This document shows, in pieces, positions 47,870 through 60,199 of a DNA stretch of 64,000 nt; the first letter of the stretch is position 1; each line of letters starts with the position of its first letter. Source of the DNA: Gnetum montanum (Eukaryota > Streptophyta > Gnetopsida > Gnetales > Gnetaceae); NCBI GenBank assembly GCA_015680685.1, contig MNCI01004284.1, forward strand, positions 136,786 to 200,785. Reading direction: 5' to 3'. The notes under the pieces are model-generated. The model made no database searches and was not told where the DNA came from. It saw only the letters and a list, made by a program, of their open reading frames with translations. Made by a program: the position numbers and the translations under genes.

Positions 47870-49370
47870 AAGAAATTAAATGTAAATCATACTTGTCTTT
47901 CAAGATACATATGTTAGTATTTTCCAAATAAGAAAATAACACTATGTCATACAAAATCATGAAATTATAATCATATATAATAGTGATGTGGGATGGTAGT
48001 TACATGGATTGTAGAAAATGGAACATGATGTGTCTTACCATAAGAGTAATAAATTCTAGATATAATGCATGGTTAAAGTAATCATTAACCTATGAATCTA
48101 ATATCCAAACTAAGTACATGCCACTTACTAGTAACATCACATCGTATCATTCCAAAACTTACACAACCATAAGATGATCATGATTGTAAGAAATATCATC
48201 ACTTGACAATGAAGAACAAGGAGACAATTTACTAATTAAGTAGTTTATTTTGAAGGAGACTTGATCATTACACAGATGAGTACCTTCACTCATGAGTAAC
48301 ATGTCTTTATAGCTCCATAACTAATGCAAGTCAAAGAAATCTTGAAATTTCTAAGAAGTCATCAATCTAAAAGCATGGGTAACATGTCCTTTTAGTAGAA
48401 CCTCTAGAAATTTTTATTATGTGTATTTATTATGTAGTTATTACTTAAAACTTACCAAAGGACTATCTTCAGTCATGAGTGATGAGCGATGGAGTAATCC
48501 AACACTCAACCATGCAAGTTACTAGTGTTCATGTGTAGCTTGATTGTAATCCATGGATGATCAATGTTAATATGCTAGTAATTGAATTAAGCTTGTGATC
48601 GTTGTCTTCCCACTCAAGCTAGTAAAGTCTAAGTGTATGGTTTAGCTTGTAGTGAGGCATATAATTAAATGATGTTATTTGGCTCAAATTACTCCTAAGC
48701 ATAGTCATAATGAAAGTAAAAGTAGTTTCTAAGTCTAAGTGATAACAAGTAAGTAACTTTATTCTAGCCTATGGTGATGAGCATTCATTCTTGATTTCTT
48801 GTACACACGTTGGACTTCATGTAACTATTACAGGGTTACCAAGCATTATGCTACTAGATGTACTAAGCAATAACACTACTAGGCTTACCAAATGATTACA
48901 CTTAAGTTGTCAAAATTAGTCATACTCATTATACTTACTATTAATAGTAAAAATAAAGCACTTGGAAAAGTAAAATGTTAACCTAGGAAAATAGTAAACA
49001 TTATGCTAAGTAAATAGAAAGAAAAGTAAGAGATGATGCAAATATGTGAAGCAATCTTGATCTTTATTTTTGTTCACAAATTGTGTTCAAGTACATTATG
49101 CTTGAATAAAGGTTCCATTCAATCACTAGACATCACACCATGGACATTCACTTCTATCATTAAAAATACAAAATAAAACTAAAAGAGTTTGGGTAGGGTA
49201 CTGAATGGAAAGTTGTTCGATTGTGTGATCAAGTTTCATATTTATAAGGTTGCACACATCCCAAGACATCATATCAACAATGAGATATCATGTATCATGA
49301 CATCATATCAATGACATCATTGATATAACATTATTGCTATGATGTCATATGGTGTGAGAACTTGACTTTT
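47870..49370. other. Spacer between duplicated units, with a nested palindrome near 49.3 kb
   Basis: No coding or LTR features. At 49305-49326 there is a perfect palindrome with 10-bp arms (ATATCAATGA/TCATTGATAT). It lies inside a second inverted pair, ATGACATCATA at 49297 and TATGATGTCAT at 49338. Similar TATCAATGATGTCA text lies upstream of copy 2 near 52999. Confidence 0.6.
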
Positions 49371-49589
49371 TCATACCCCCATAACTAACTTGAAGCTCAT
49401 CCTTGAGTTAAAAAAAATGAGGATAGAGTCCCTTATAAAATTACAAGGTTGATTCAAGTATACATGACTAAAAAGACTATTTACATGACTTTGAATGCTG
49501 TAGTGATGTTTGTGAAAAATTTTGACATAGTTATTCGACAAAACAAAACAAAAATTAGACCAAAAACTTGAAGAAGCTTGATGTAGCCT

Positions 49590-52420
49590 AAGTGCCTGGT
49601 AATGGTGTCTCTTCCATTGGCTACTTCCCTTTGTCATTAGGCTTTTTGAATTGATATCTATTGAGTAGGACCAAAATTTTCTCTTTCTTTATTCTGGGAT
49701 CATGTATTATCCATGCTTGTTGTGCAACATGTGATGGGGCTGGTACATGGCATGGACATAGCAGTTGCGAGAACATTTGATTTGTTTTGATACACCATGT
49801 TGCAAACTACTGACATTATTCTTCAAATGCTCTAGTCATTTTCTATAGTTCTTAATAGTTTAACATTATTTTGGCCAGGTTAGTTGCAATACCTTTCTTG
49901 CCCTAATAGCTAGCTTTTATTACTTCAAGTTTTCAATTTGCTACATGCAACTTTTGCAAAGCATATTTTTTGTCAGCAAATCCTTTTTCATATCGAGTGT
50001 ATACTACTGCTACCTATTGCTCTGATTCATTTTTGAACCTACTTATTGTCAACATGGCCAAGTTAGCATATTGGAGATTTTCTAACCCCATGTTTTCTGT
50101 AAGGTCCTCGATTTGTATGTCTTTATTCTTGATCTTAGCTTGGTGGACATGGGCTAGGATATCAAAAATTTGTTGCTACTCTAGATTTTTCATTGAAATT
50201 GAGTTGATATTAGCTTTAGCCATATGGATTTCTTTCTTATTAATATGCTTATACATGCCCACTTGATCACAGAAGTGCTCGTTGAGCCTCTCATGTTTCT
50301 TGGCTTCATTTTGTCACGTGCTTGTCTCAATAATAGATTTTTGATGAATAGCGTAGACTTCTTCCATTGACAATGTCCTATTTTCTCTAGCCACGTAGCT
50401 CATGTCTTGGTTGACCCATACTAGTTGCTCTCGAAGTTGTTGGATGCTCTCCTTGAGGATGTTCTTTTACTTTTAAACATTGGTTAACCAAGCTTTATCT
50501 AGAGCTAATTGTTTGTTTTCTTCTCGTAGGATGGTGAGTGCCTTGGCATGTACATATGTTTGTGCTTTGGTCACTGAGGCATGCCACACTACCTTCTCCT
50601 TCTCACATTCCATGATCATGTTGTGTTCAATGATGCAATTAATATGGTCTATTTGGAATTGCGTTGGATGTCGGATCTTCTTCATGTGGCGAATGGGTAA
50701 TGGATTATGCTGGATCTCTCTTTTCTATCCTTAGGATCAGAAGATCTTCTTGTAATCTATAGACTTCATTCTCAGTATGCCCTATCCTACTTTCTACTAT
50801 GATTAACTTTCCTTTGGTTACTATTAGATTAAACTGAATGATAGTGATATCAAGAGATTTTGCATAAGTTACCTTGTCTACGGTAATCTATCGAGTACAT
50901 CTTTGTGTTCAGAAGGAAACATTGAGGAATCGACAAGCGTTTGAGCATTCTCACTCTTGAAAGATTGACCAACGACACAACAAGGACATTAAAAGACTCC
51001 TTAATATGATCAATGATCACTTCTATGGCTCCTGCTGCATGCTAATGGTGCATAACGACTATTGTGGCTCCTTCTCTAATCTCCAACATCACTTGAAACG
51101 ATGCAGCATTTTTGGAAATAATTTATGAACATGGATCCTTTTCTTCTAACTAAAATGATATTTTTCCAATGGTAGGATCTATTGAGATGGTGGGCCTAAT
51201 TGCATTGTCTATCACTTTATAGAGATTGGCCCCCTCCCATGTTCCCTAGCTAACTATATTTGCAATCTATTGTAGATGACTCATTGACGGCCTATAATCT
51301 TATGTCGATAATAGTGGGGGAACTTAATGTCATTTTTCTTGTTATTTTTTTTGCTATTATTACTGTTGATCAATTGGATGTTGGCTACTGGGTCTTGCTT
51401 ATTATTTTTGAACAATAGTTTGGATGGTTTTAGTAGGAGTTGAGCCCATTGCTCCCTTAGTGCCTACTTGTTTTTCCAATTGATATTTCTTTAGCAACAT
51501 GGGTTTTGACATTTCAACATATGAAGTGTTTTGAGTCTTTCTCAAAACATGATTTTTGTAATTCAAAATACCCACTTGCTTACACAACTTCCTGGTTAGG
51601 CAGTGGAATGGTAGTGTATGCTTTCCCACCTTCTTTTCTTCAAACCACCTTTGGATTTTAAGGAAGTATAGATGGTTTATGTTTGCATTGAATTTTCCCA
51701 TTAGAATAATGCTTCCTTTGGTCACATAAGTAGATATTTTGTTAAGTCTCTTAGTTTGGAATAGGTGGTAGGTGCTAATCTTAAAATATATCTTCTCTTC
51801 TATAGTTATCTCACTATATTCCTTATCTTATTTACCATAGGCTCTATGTAGCCACAATCTCTTCATATTAGTGTTATACCTTGTTGATATCTATGTGACA
51901 TTAGCCAGTTTATTTGGAAAATTGAGGGCTTTAGCTATCACCTCCACTAAGTATGATATAGAAATTCATTCTATCTTCATTATAGCATTAGCTTTTTTAT
52001 TTTGCCAAAATTGAAAGATTTCCCCTAAGTACTAGTCTCCACTTGTTATCAAGGTGGATCACAAGGAAGATGATTTTAGTTGGGTTCTTACAACATCTAG
52101 GGCAAACTCCATAAATGGACCAAAGTTAAGTTCCACAATGATTGTGGAAATGATTAACTTTTCCTGAATGGCCTAGAGGAACCTAGGTCATAGTGTGAGG
52201 CATTTTCCTAGTTCAAGTGCTTCTGGTGCTTTAGCCTCTTGTTGGGTAGATTGTTTGGTAGTAGGTGTTTATTGATGGATGTTGAAGGACTAAGCTTTGC
52301 TAGTGAGGTTTTTTCTCTAGTGTAGCATCTCCCTTAGCCTCTTGGTCTTTTGATTTATCATTGTGAGGCTCCTCCTGGTATCCTTTTTGGTGTAATCTAC
52401 AATCAATTAGTGTTTGATAT
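49590..52420 (-). pseudogene. Unrecognised minus-strand coding relic, duplicated unit copy 2
   Basis: The better preserved copy. From about 52260 downward: LELGKCLTL, IISTIIVELNFGPF, YLGEIFQFWQNKKANAI, then an open stretch of 107 codons (51725-51402; KIQRWFEEKKVGKHTLPFH), a segment EGATIVVMHH and IEVIIDHIKESFNVL near 51000, and a coiled-coil-like stretch at 50685-50473 (KALTILREENKQLALDKAWL). Stops between them are frequent. The unit runs from about 49371 to 53389, where element B is inserted. No known domain is recognisable; a gag-like or accessory retroelement protein is possible. Confidence 0.45.
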
Positions 52421-52929
52421 TATTAAAATATTCATATCATTTTTTAGTAATTCTTTACCTTGATCATACCCTTATTAGATGAAGTTCTGATTACAGAGTT
52501 ACAGAAATTTTCAAAAAGAAACTTTAGATGTTATATCTTTAGATTTCATTGCCTGTCACTTATTATCCTTTTGGTTCTTAATACCTTAAGATTGATTAAA
52601 ATAGTTTATTAGGAGAATTTGTTAAATTATTTGGCTTGAATGGACTATATTTATGATAGTATATTTTATGCTTTATCTTACTTACCCTTAAACTATCTTC
52701 TAGAGTTAGGTAGTTTTTTGAAAAATTTGACTAATATTTTCCTTAACATCACCCCCACAACTAAGATGAGCACTTTGGGATCAAATAGATTGAAAAATTA
52801 TGAAAATTAGAGTTATAGGGCATAAGTTATGGCTTGGGGAAGGTTGTGTATCAGAGCTCAAAAGAAGAAAAGAAAAAACTCCTCTTATGCAAATGACAAG
52901 AATGAAAATTTTTTTCTAGCTTCCTATAG

Positions 52930-52938
52930 ATATATATA
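52930..52938 (-). promoter_or_regulatory. TATA-like element upstream of copy 2
   Basis: ATATATATA in a position equivalent to 47387-47394 of copy 1. Weak evidence on its own. Confidence 0.35.
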
Positions 52939-54776
52939 GTACTTTTACCATGTGAAATACTTGGTATGACATCAAATCAACAATGTATGAGGGGCTCATA
53001 CATCATATCAATGATGTCACCTCAAAAAAATGCAATTTTTATGAGCTATTTCTGATGGAAAGATTAAGTCAATTTGAATGGTAGGAAGAAAGTAAGCAGT
53101 GCTAGAGGGTTGTACAATAGCTAAAATTCTTAGAATTCAAAAATTGGATGTTGTAAAGTTCATAAATAAGGAATTTTAGGTTATGAAAGTTCTTGAAAGA
53201 GAAAAGATAAATAAGAGGTGGGTAATAAAATTTTCATGTATGAATAGATTTATTGGATTACTAAGGGAAGTCTTTAGTGATTTTATAGTTTCTAGAAGGC
53301 ACAAGATGATTTGGAATTACTCACAAGGTATGAAATACAAGAGTTATACAAGTGGATCCTCCCCGAAGTAGGCTCCAACCCTTAGTGCCTGTTGGCACAT
53401 TTTGGCCATTTCATGGAATAGGTTGCATTTGAGCAGGGAAGCAATTCGGAATGGAACCAGACATTTGAATTAAACACTGGCAAAATGTAATAGATCAAAT
53501 GATGAGAATTTTTAGCAACAATGCTAATAAGTTTTGTTATAAGAGTACGATGCTGCTTGCAGGAATAATAATGTAAATGAAATCATTGCAAGCTTTAAGT
53601 TAAAAACATGAATAATGACCATCCTGCCATTCCACAGTGCTTGATTCTTTAGCCTTGAGAAAGATTGGGTTTCACGTTGATAGGTTGGGTTTATGAGAGC
53701 GTAATTTGTTGAAATAGTTACACAAGAAGTATCTTCTCTACTTGGAAAGGAAATCATCACCTGCGACATGGTCCATATATTGGCTGGGGACTTGCAAAAA
53801 GTTCATATTGAGGAAATTTATTTTCGACGTTACGGTGGTTTTCCAGTTGCAGTGATTCTATTTAGGTGTTGGCTGTGACTTCCGTTTTTCACTACGGCGT
53901 CATCTCTATGATTTGAATAATCCATAAGTCAAGGAAATAATAGCCTGAATGATGTTCATATACCAGAAAGATTTTATGCAACAAATCCCTAGTGATGGTC
54001 ATCGACGGATTCAGCATGGAGATTGGCCATGGCAGTATCATAGCCACGCTTAATGCCATCAACCTCGTCCACTTCAGCGGTAGTTGCAGGAAAGAAAAAA
54101 AGATTCATGGGCTTACGTGTAGCTTCTTATTTTTTTCATCAATTTTGCAGCATTTAAAAACTAAAAAAAACACAGAACCAAGACAGTGCAGGCGGGCAGC
54201 AAATTTGCATACCACATTGGCGACAATGGCAGAGATTTGATCCAATTCATAGTTCATTTCAAGTTATATGAATTTGCAGCCAACATCCAACGCATTTCAA
54301 TTTCGTGAACTGTAACAAACATTTTAGTAGCAGCCTTTGTCAGGAATTTAGGATATCACATGCATAGCTACACAAGAAATGAATCAAAACAAAGCCCAGA
54401 AACTTCCATTTATAGTACTATCAGATTACTGTACTTGGATCATGAAGAGTGGGGCATCCTGCAATGTGTCGAAGTGTAGATTCTACTGTGCAAACTTGCA
54501 AAATGCAGGATTGGGCTACGCCAAATCATCAATATCTGACATTTTAGAATCACAGAAAGCCACTAACAATAGCATGTCAACCCTGTTACAATCCATGTAC
54601 AATCTTCTATTGCCGGAATCCATTGCGACCCTACCTACCATAAAATGGTAAGGAACCAATAATTTCTGCAGGGCCGCTCAGATTCTGCACACGTAATCTC
54701 TATGGAAATCCCACTTTGTAGGTAGCACATATGCAAGAAAGAAACCCTCCGAGTCACTACTGAGTATGGTGGTCTT

Positions 54777-55146
54777 ATGGATTCTCAAATTGCAAAGATG
54801 ATTGAGGAAGCACAAGAACAAAAATTGGAAGATATTTTATGGAAAGAAAAAGTTTTGTTAAAAAAACCAACTGGATGACTGCATTTATTACATTGATAAA
54901 TTACTGCAGGCTAAGAAAGTCACTTTAGAGGAAGAAAAGAATTTCTTTCAGAATTTGCTAAGGAAAACTGAAAAGTGGTTAAAGGAAAGCAGGATTAACA
55001 AGGATAAAGCTGATTTAGAATAAAAAATTTTGAAATTAGGAAGTTGCATTCAAAATTGCTTAAATGCCCAGATAAAGCCAAGCAAGAGTCCAACAAAGGC
55101 AGGTGGAAAGAATCAAGAGAGTAGCAATGCTTCTAGAAAAGGTTAA
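54777..55146 (+). pseudogene. Coiled-coil ORF inside the LTR of element B
   Basis: From an ATG at 54777 the plus strand encodes ~120 residues with a strong Glu/Lys/Leu heptad-like pattern: MDSQIAKMIEEAQEQK, then after one extra A in a poly-A run, LDDCIYYIDKLLQAKKV and EEEKNFFQNLLRK, ending GKNQESSNASRKG and TAA. One TAA also interrupts it near 55021. The reading continues upstream of the ATG in frame to an AG at about 54738, compatible with a splice acceptor. The related LTR at 35808 lacks it. Origin unknown: a captured gene fragment or an LTR-encoded protein. Confidence 0.5.
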
Positions 55147-55858
55147 TCAATTTAGCACATTCTTCTGAATCTTCAGTAATGATCTCTATGACCATTTACT
55201 TAACTACAGAATTTTTGCTTGATCTTGCCAATGAAAATGTTTTCACGTTTGGATTCTTGCAATGATGAACTTGCAAATAGAAATTACCAAACACAGTAGC
55301 GCCTGATGCCAATGCGTTCATCATCGTCATTACCAATTCATCAGGTGCGACTACAGAGACACGAAGACATAGCGAGACAGGTGCACAACTGAATCAGCGA
55401 AATCAGGAGATTATTTAGCCAATGAATTGGGGTTATGGCTTATTATGAAGAAAACTGTCATCGTTGAAAGCAAGTACAAAATTTGAACACGCGAAATCGA
55501 AGTAACAAAATAATATTTCAATTTTATATGGTTTGGTGGCTAAAAATAATTTTAACATATTTTCTCACATGCAACAAAAATAAAATGACAATTGTATGGA
55601 GTGCTTATTGTATGGTGATCTTTTCTTTATTTCCTAAAATTATTATATAGGTTGTGACTTATGAAAGAAATATTTGTAATATTTGTAAAGACACATGCCA
55701 ATGTTAGCATGATTTTCTCCTAACTTCATGTATAAGTTATAACTTCCTACCTTGTTGGGAAAGTAATATCTCCTAACTTGTTGGGCAAGGTATAACTTCC
55801 TTACTTGGGAATGAAGTTACCCAAGATATTTTGTAATACCTAACTACCTATGAGACCC

Positions 55859-55865
55859 TATAAAA
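55859..55865 (+). promoter_or_regulatory. TATA box in the element B LTR
   Basis: CCCTATAAAAGGGC, an excellent plant TATA box in the correct orientation. It is followed ~35 bp on by a GT/GA-rich likely transcription start region. It divides U3 from R in this long LTR. Confidence 0.7.
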
Positions 55866-56997
55866 GGGCTTCCAGGGTAGGAAGGAAAAGGGGGGGTCTC
55901 ATTGTGGGTCTTGGAGGAAGGAGAGGAAGAGCATTGGAAAAGAAAACATTGTGAAAGATTGCTTGTAAGATGACTTGTTAAAGACAACATTTCAGCCTCT
56001 TTGTCATAGTCCTGTGAGTTATGTTTATTTTTCTTATTTTGTTTAAATTTTTTAGCTAGTGGTTTAAATAGTATCATGCTTGGCAAATAATATTGGGATT
56101 TTTAGATTGCTCTTATTATTCTTGTTGCATGGTAGAAAATTTCTATTAAAATTATGCCATAGAAGAGCTTGTGTTTGAAAGGCTTAAGAGCATTTTAGTA
56201 GTAAATTTTGTTATTGTGCAATATATAAGAACCGCTATTTTGTTTGAAAGGCTTAAGAGCCTCTACATGTAGCCAAGCCGATGAGCGATTCAATAGTCAA
56301 GAGGGTTCAGAAAATCTTTGGTATTTTGATAGGACCAGAATAGCTTCTTTCATCTTTAAAGTGAATCTCCATGGTATTTCAATCATAAATTGTCAAGAAT
56401 TTTGAAGGTTCTATTAAATGCAATTGTTGACATCCATTATCTAGCCAAAATAGAGTCTGGTAGGTGATAGTTTACACAACAAGTTTTTTTGGGGTGGCAT
56501 AGCAGGATTGTCTTGAACTAATTGCTTATTTGAGCCTTGGAAGTTTGAAAAATTTGCAGTTATTGAATTTGAGATAGCTTTATTGTGAAGTGTTTACTCG
56601 TATCATTTTACCTTGTTTAAACATTTGAGATCTTTACACAAATCTGCTTTCTTTTTCTCTACTTTCTATTTCGATTGAATCTCGCTCTATTTCTAGTTTT
56701 CTTGTGGAACTATCTATTTCTTTGGGGAAAATTAGAAGTAGATTCGCAGAGTTGTGCTCAAATGTTTTTGTAAAAATTTATTTATTACAAGTAGTTATTA
56801 TAAGGACTGCATAGACTAGGCAATTGAACAAAATAGGAACTCTTAACAACTCAGAGTACTTTGCAAAGTTGGCTAAATCTCCTTAAGATAAGTCATTTAC
56901 ACACAACCCAATCATTTCATTTTTCATAACAGCACACCAAAATAGCACACACACATACTCACATTATGTACTGAGTCTATTTGGAGATATTTGGGCC

Positions 56998-57012
56998 TTG
57001 GTGTTGCCAGAG
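56998..57012 (+). other. Likely primer binding site of element B
   Basis: TTGGTGTTGCCAGAGA resembles the Tat/Athila-type site TTGGCGCCGTTGCCGGGGA with a 3-bp deletion and C-to-T/G-to-A changes. It lies 23 bp past the estimated LTR end, farther than usual. Confidence 0.5.
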
Positions 57013-57196
57013 ACCAACAAGCAGCTAAATTCTGTTCGCGGACACTCGTTGGTGGTCATGTCCCAAATGGTCGCTAACAGTTCTTTTGGCGCTCGAAGGA
57101 GGGCTGAAAATTTAGCCTCTAAGTTCATAAGCCTTATAATTTTAGCACATCAACCATTCTTTGTTACTATAAGAAATTAAATACTATTTTTAGTTC

Positions 57197-59110
57197 ATGA
57201 CCAAAAATATTGATAGTTTGGAAAATTTAAAAGTTTCAAAAGATATTCTTGATTCTAAAACTGATTCTTCATAAGAAGAAGAACAAAAGAAAGTTTTTGA
57301 ATTAGGAACAAGTAGTGGAGTGAAAACTAGAAGATCAAGAAGATCACCCATTATATCTGGTTTATCAATTTATAAGAGAACATCTAGAAAGTCTAAGAGT
57401 TAAACTATCCAAAGGAATAGGATTGCAAACCCTTGGCAAAGAGTTACACCATTAGGATTTCAAAATTACAATGATATTCCTAAGGTAGTTTACAAATATT
57501 TGCCTAAGCCTTTCATTCCTGGAAAAGCTTATTTAGCTGAAGAATATATTTACATGTTTGAGTTAGCTTTAGCTCATGCAAATATTCAACATCAAGATCA
57601 AGCTTGTAGGTTGTTTGTATCAAATTTAAAGGATATGGCTCATATTTAGTATTCGAACTTACCAAGTAATAGTATTACAAGTTGGGATAACATGAAGAAT
57701 CTTTTCTTAGCCTAGTTTGGTAATCAATTAGATCAACAACAACTATAATATGGGATGATACAAGCTAAGCAAGGAGTTAAAGAGTCAATTAGAGATTTTA
57801 ACATCAAGTTTCAATGAATTTTTGGACTCTTTCAAAGACAATATAGACCATCAAAAGAAATGCTTAAAGAAACTTATCTTAAGGTTGTCAACCCTAACAT
57901 TTCAATTTGGTTAATGAGAACTCCAAACTTAACTACACTAAATGACTACTTTAGTGAAGCTATACAGTTAGAAAAATAGTTGAATTTGAATCCTGAAGAA
58001 AATATTGTAATTCAAAAAAGAGAAAAAAGAGTTATGATTCCTATGTAAGATTTTTCTCAATTTAAAGCTTTACTAGGTCCATCTCATGTTAAGATAGAGC
58101 AAGAACATGAAAAAGTAGAATCTAAGATAGGACAATTAATGAGAGATATATCTAACAAAATAGTGAAGCTTGAAAAAGCTTTCGAAACAGTTAATATCAA
58201 GGAAGAAAGGAAAAATAGAAAGCGTAAACATCAAGACACTAAGTTAGTAGAAGATGAGGATGAAAGTGACCTAATTGTGTCCAACTTTCTTGATTTTAAA
58301 TCTAATAATGAGTTATCTAGTGTTCATTATGCAAGTAAATCTTTTAGCAATGGATCTAGCGATACTTCTTCTCTATCAAGTTCTGAAGAAGATATGTCTT
58401 CATATGAAGAATGTAATAATAATGAGGAAAATAGATATAGTCTCTGATCAAAAGAAAGATTAACTACTTATAGACCCCGAAATGTTATTACTAATCCATC
58501 TACTAAGAGAAAAGCTTTTGAGCCAAATAGAAGAGATAAGAATAAAGGTAAAGAAAATCAAGTAGAGTAGAGCACTCCAAATCAGTCTTTTAATAAATGG
58601 ATAAAGAAACCAAGCTTTATTGGTGATGGAGAGTATGATTTGATTGAAGACCTTAAACATGTCAAGGCCAATATTAGCTTTTATCAGTTGCTTCAAATAG
58701 GAGATCAGCAAAGAAAGGCTTTAGAGTTCATTAAAGGTAAAAGAAGAGTTAGAGAATCAGAGTTAAGTTATGTGTCTAATAATGATGAGAAAATTAAGAC
58801 CTTATATGATAAGGAAGCTCCTCCTTTCCTTTTGACAATGAAATTAAAGGATAAATACTTACACAATTGTTTGATTGATTCTGAAGCTACATCTACTATA
58901 ATGCCTTTGTCTATATGTAAGAAACTTGGTTTGATTCCTAAAAAATCAAATAAAAAGATTGTTCAAGTGGATAAAAGTAGAGTGAAGATTGTGGGTCAAT
59001 TACCAAATGTTCTATTAGAAATTTCTTCTAAACCCCACGTCAGAAGTAGAGTAACTATTCAAGTGGCAGATATACCAGATTTGCATAGTCTCTTATTGAG
59101 TAGAAGTTGA
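57197..59110 (+). pseudogene. gag-pro: Element B gag and protease relic
   Basis: One frame from ATG 57197. The gag core at about 57540-57860 has YMFELALAHANI, DQACRLFVSNLKDMAHI, SWDNMKNLFLA, FGNQLDQQQL and QGVKESIRDFNIKF, the standard retrotransposon gag pattern. A charged, Ser/Glu-rich tail follows (58200-58447; no zinc knuckle seen). The protease (58640-59110) has LIDSEATSTIMPLSICKKLGL, where the catalytic DSG has become DSE by a G-to-A change, which would inactivate it. Stops are TAA, TAG or TGA, several where the family has Gln. No frameshift was found. Confidence 0.85.
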
Positions 59111-59339
59111 AGCAAGAATTTCTTAGGTTACACATCAACAGATTATTCTCACATGTGGTTACCTTAGAAAGGAGAACCAAATCAGATATACATCTATAGT
59201 GAACCTTTGATGATTGATAATATTACTTCAAAAGGAAAAAGTAAAATAGTTGAAAAATGAGGTGTTGAAAACAAAATTTGTATACTCCAAGAAAATTATA
59301 GTTCTGAAAAAGAACACTCAAAGAATGAGGATAAATGGG

Positions 59340-59850
59340 AGTTATAATTTGATGATTCATGTAATTCAAAAGGTGCAGGAGTCAGTATAGTTATATTTAG
59401 GAACGATTCTCCTAAAATTCTCAAAGAAATTCATCTATCTTTCCCTTGTACTAACAACAAATCTAAGTATAAAGCTTTATGTATTGGTATAAGAATAGCT
59501 CTAAACAAAAAGATCAGAGTAATCACTATAAAAGGAGACTCAAGATTAGTTTGTGAACAAGTAAAGGGTAATTGTGTAGTAAAGAGCTCATTCTTAAGAC
59601 CTTATAAGCAACTTTCTTGTAAGATGTTAGATCAGTTTCAACATTACCAAATAGAGCATATAAACAGAGCAGAGAATCTTATAGCAGATAATTTGGCAAA
59701 GGTAGCTTCAGCATTGAATATGCAAATAATAGAAAGTTACAAAGATTTAATGATTGAAGAAGAACATCAACCATCAGTACTAGATAATATAAGAGATTTA
59801 GAAGTGTTTGAAGATGATGATCAATTACTAACATTTCTGAAAAACAAATA
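59340..59850 (+). pseudogene. Extra RNase H domain located between protease and RT (element B)
   Basis: In the same frame as gag-pro. Motifs in order: FDDSCNSKGAGVSIVIF, FPCTNN, YKALCIGIRIAL, IKGDSRLVCEQVKGN, and LDQFQHYQIEHINRAEN with ADNLAKVAS. These are the four acidic-site motifs of an archaeal-type RNase H as found in Tat-group elements. The first catalytic Asp is present, and Glu is replaced by Lys in KSKYKAL. The element has a second, ordinary RNase H after RT (near 61080-61290), so this is the additional copy. Its position upstream of RT differs from element A, where it follows RNase H. Confidence 0.82.
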
Positions 59851-60199
59851 AGAATTTGAGGGTCAAGTGATACCTAAAACATCATCAAACTCCAAAGTTA
59901 ATTTCATTCCAAAAAGGATGATTGACTTGGAACATGAGTTCAAGAAAAATTTACTTACTGGAAAAGATATACAAAACCCAGATAGTCAAGCTTTCAAGAT
60001 AGTAAATTTTGGATTAGACAAGATGTCAAAGATGTTGAACGTTACAAAGGGAAGAGATTCAAGTTTCAAGAAAAGCTTGTTAACATGTCTAAGAAAGAAT
60101 TTGAACAATTTTGCTTGGTATTATGATGATCTTAAAGCTTTTAGGCAAGATGTGATGACACATAAAATTCCTTTAATAGAAGGTTGTAAAATAGTCAAG

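Larger units (their letters stand above)
53390..56974 (+). repeat. 5' LTR of element B (~3.6 kb)
   Basis: Starts TGTTGGCAC, like 35808 and 63657. Its first ~340 bp match 63657-64000 with scattered differences. It contains a promoter-like TATA box at 55859, short repeats (CTTGTTGGG with TAACTTCCT) at 55735-55800, and a coiled-coil ORF at 54777-55146. The 3' boundary is approximate: homology with the LTR at 35808 stops at ACTGAGT, while the primer-like site starts 23 bp further on. Confidence 0.85.

Noticed and set aside
53524-53769. 81-codon minus-strand frame in the element B LTR
   Set aside because: It is antisense to the LTR with no recognisable domain, and the 3' LTR copy differs by substitutions without evidence of frame conservation.
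57012-57017. CCAACA as the 3' end of the element B LTR (inverse of TGTTGG)
   Set aside because: It falls inside the primer-like site and beyond the homology with the LTR at 35808, so the LTR end was placed near 56974.
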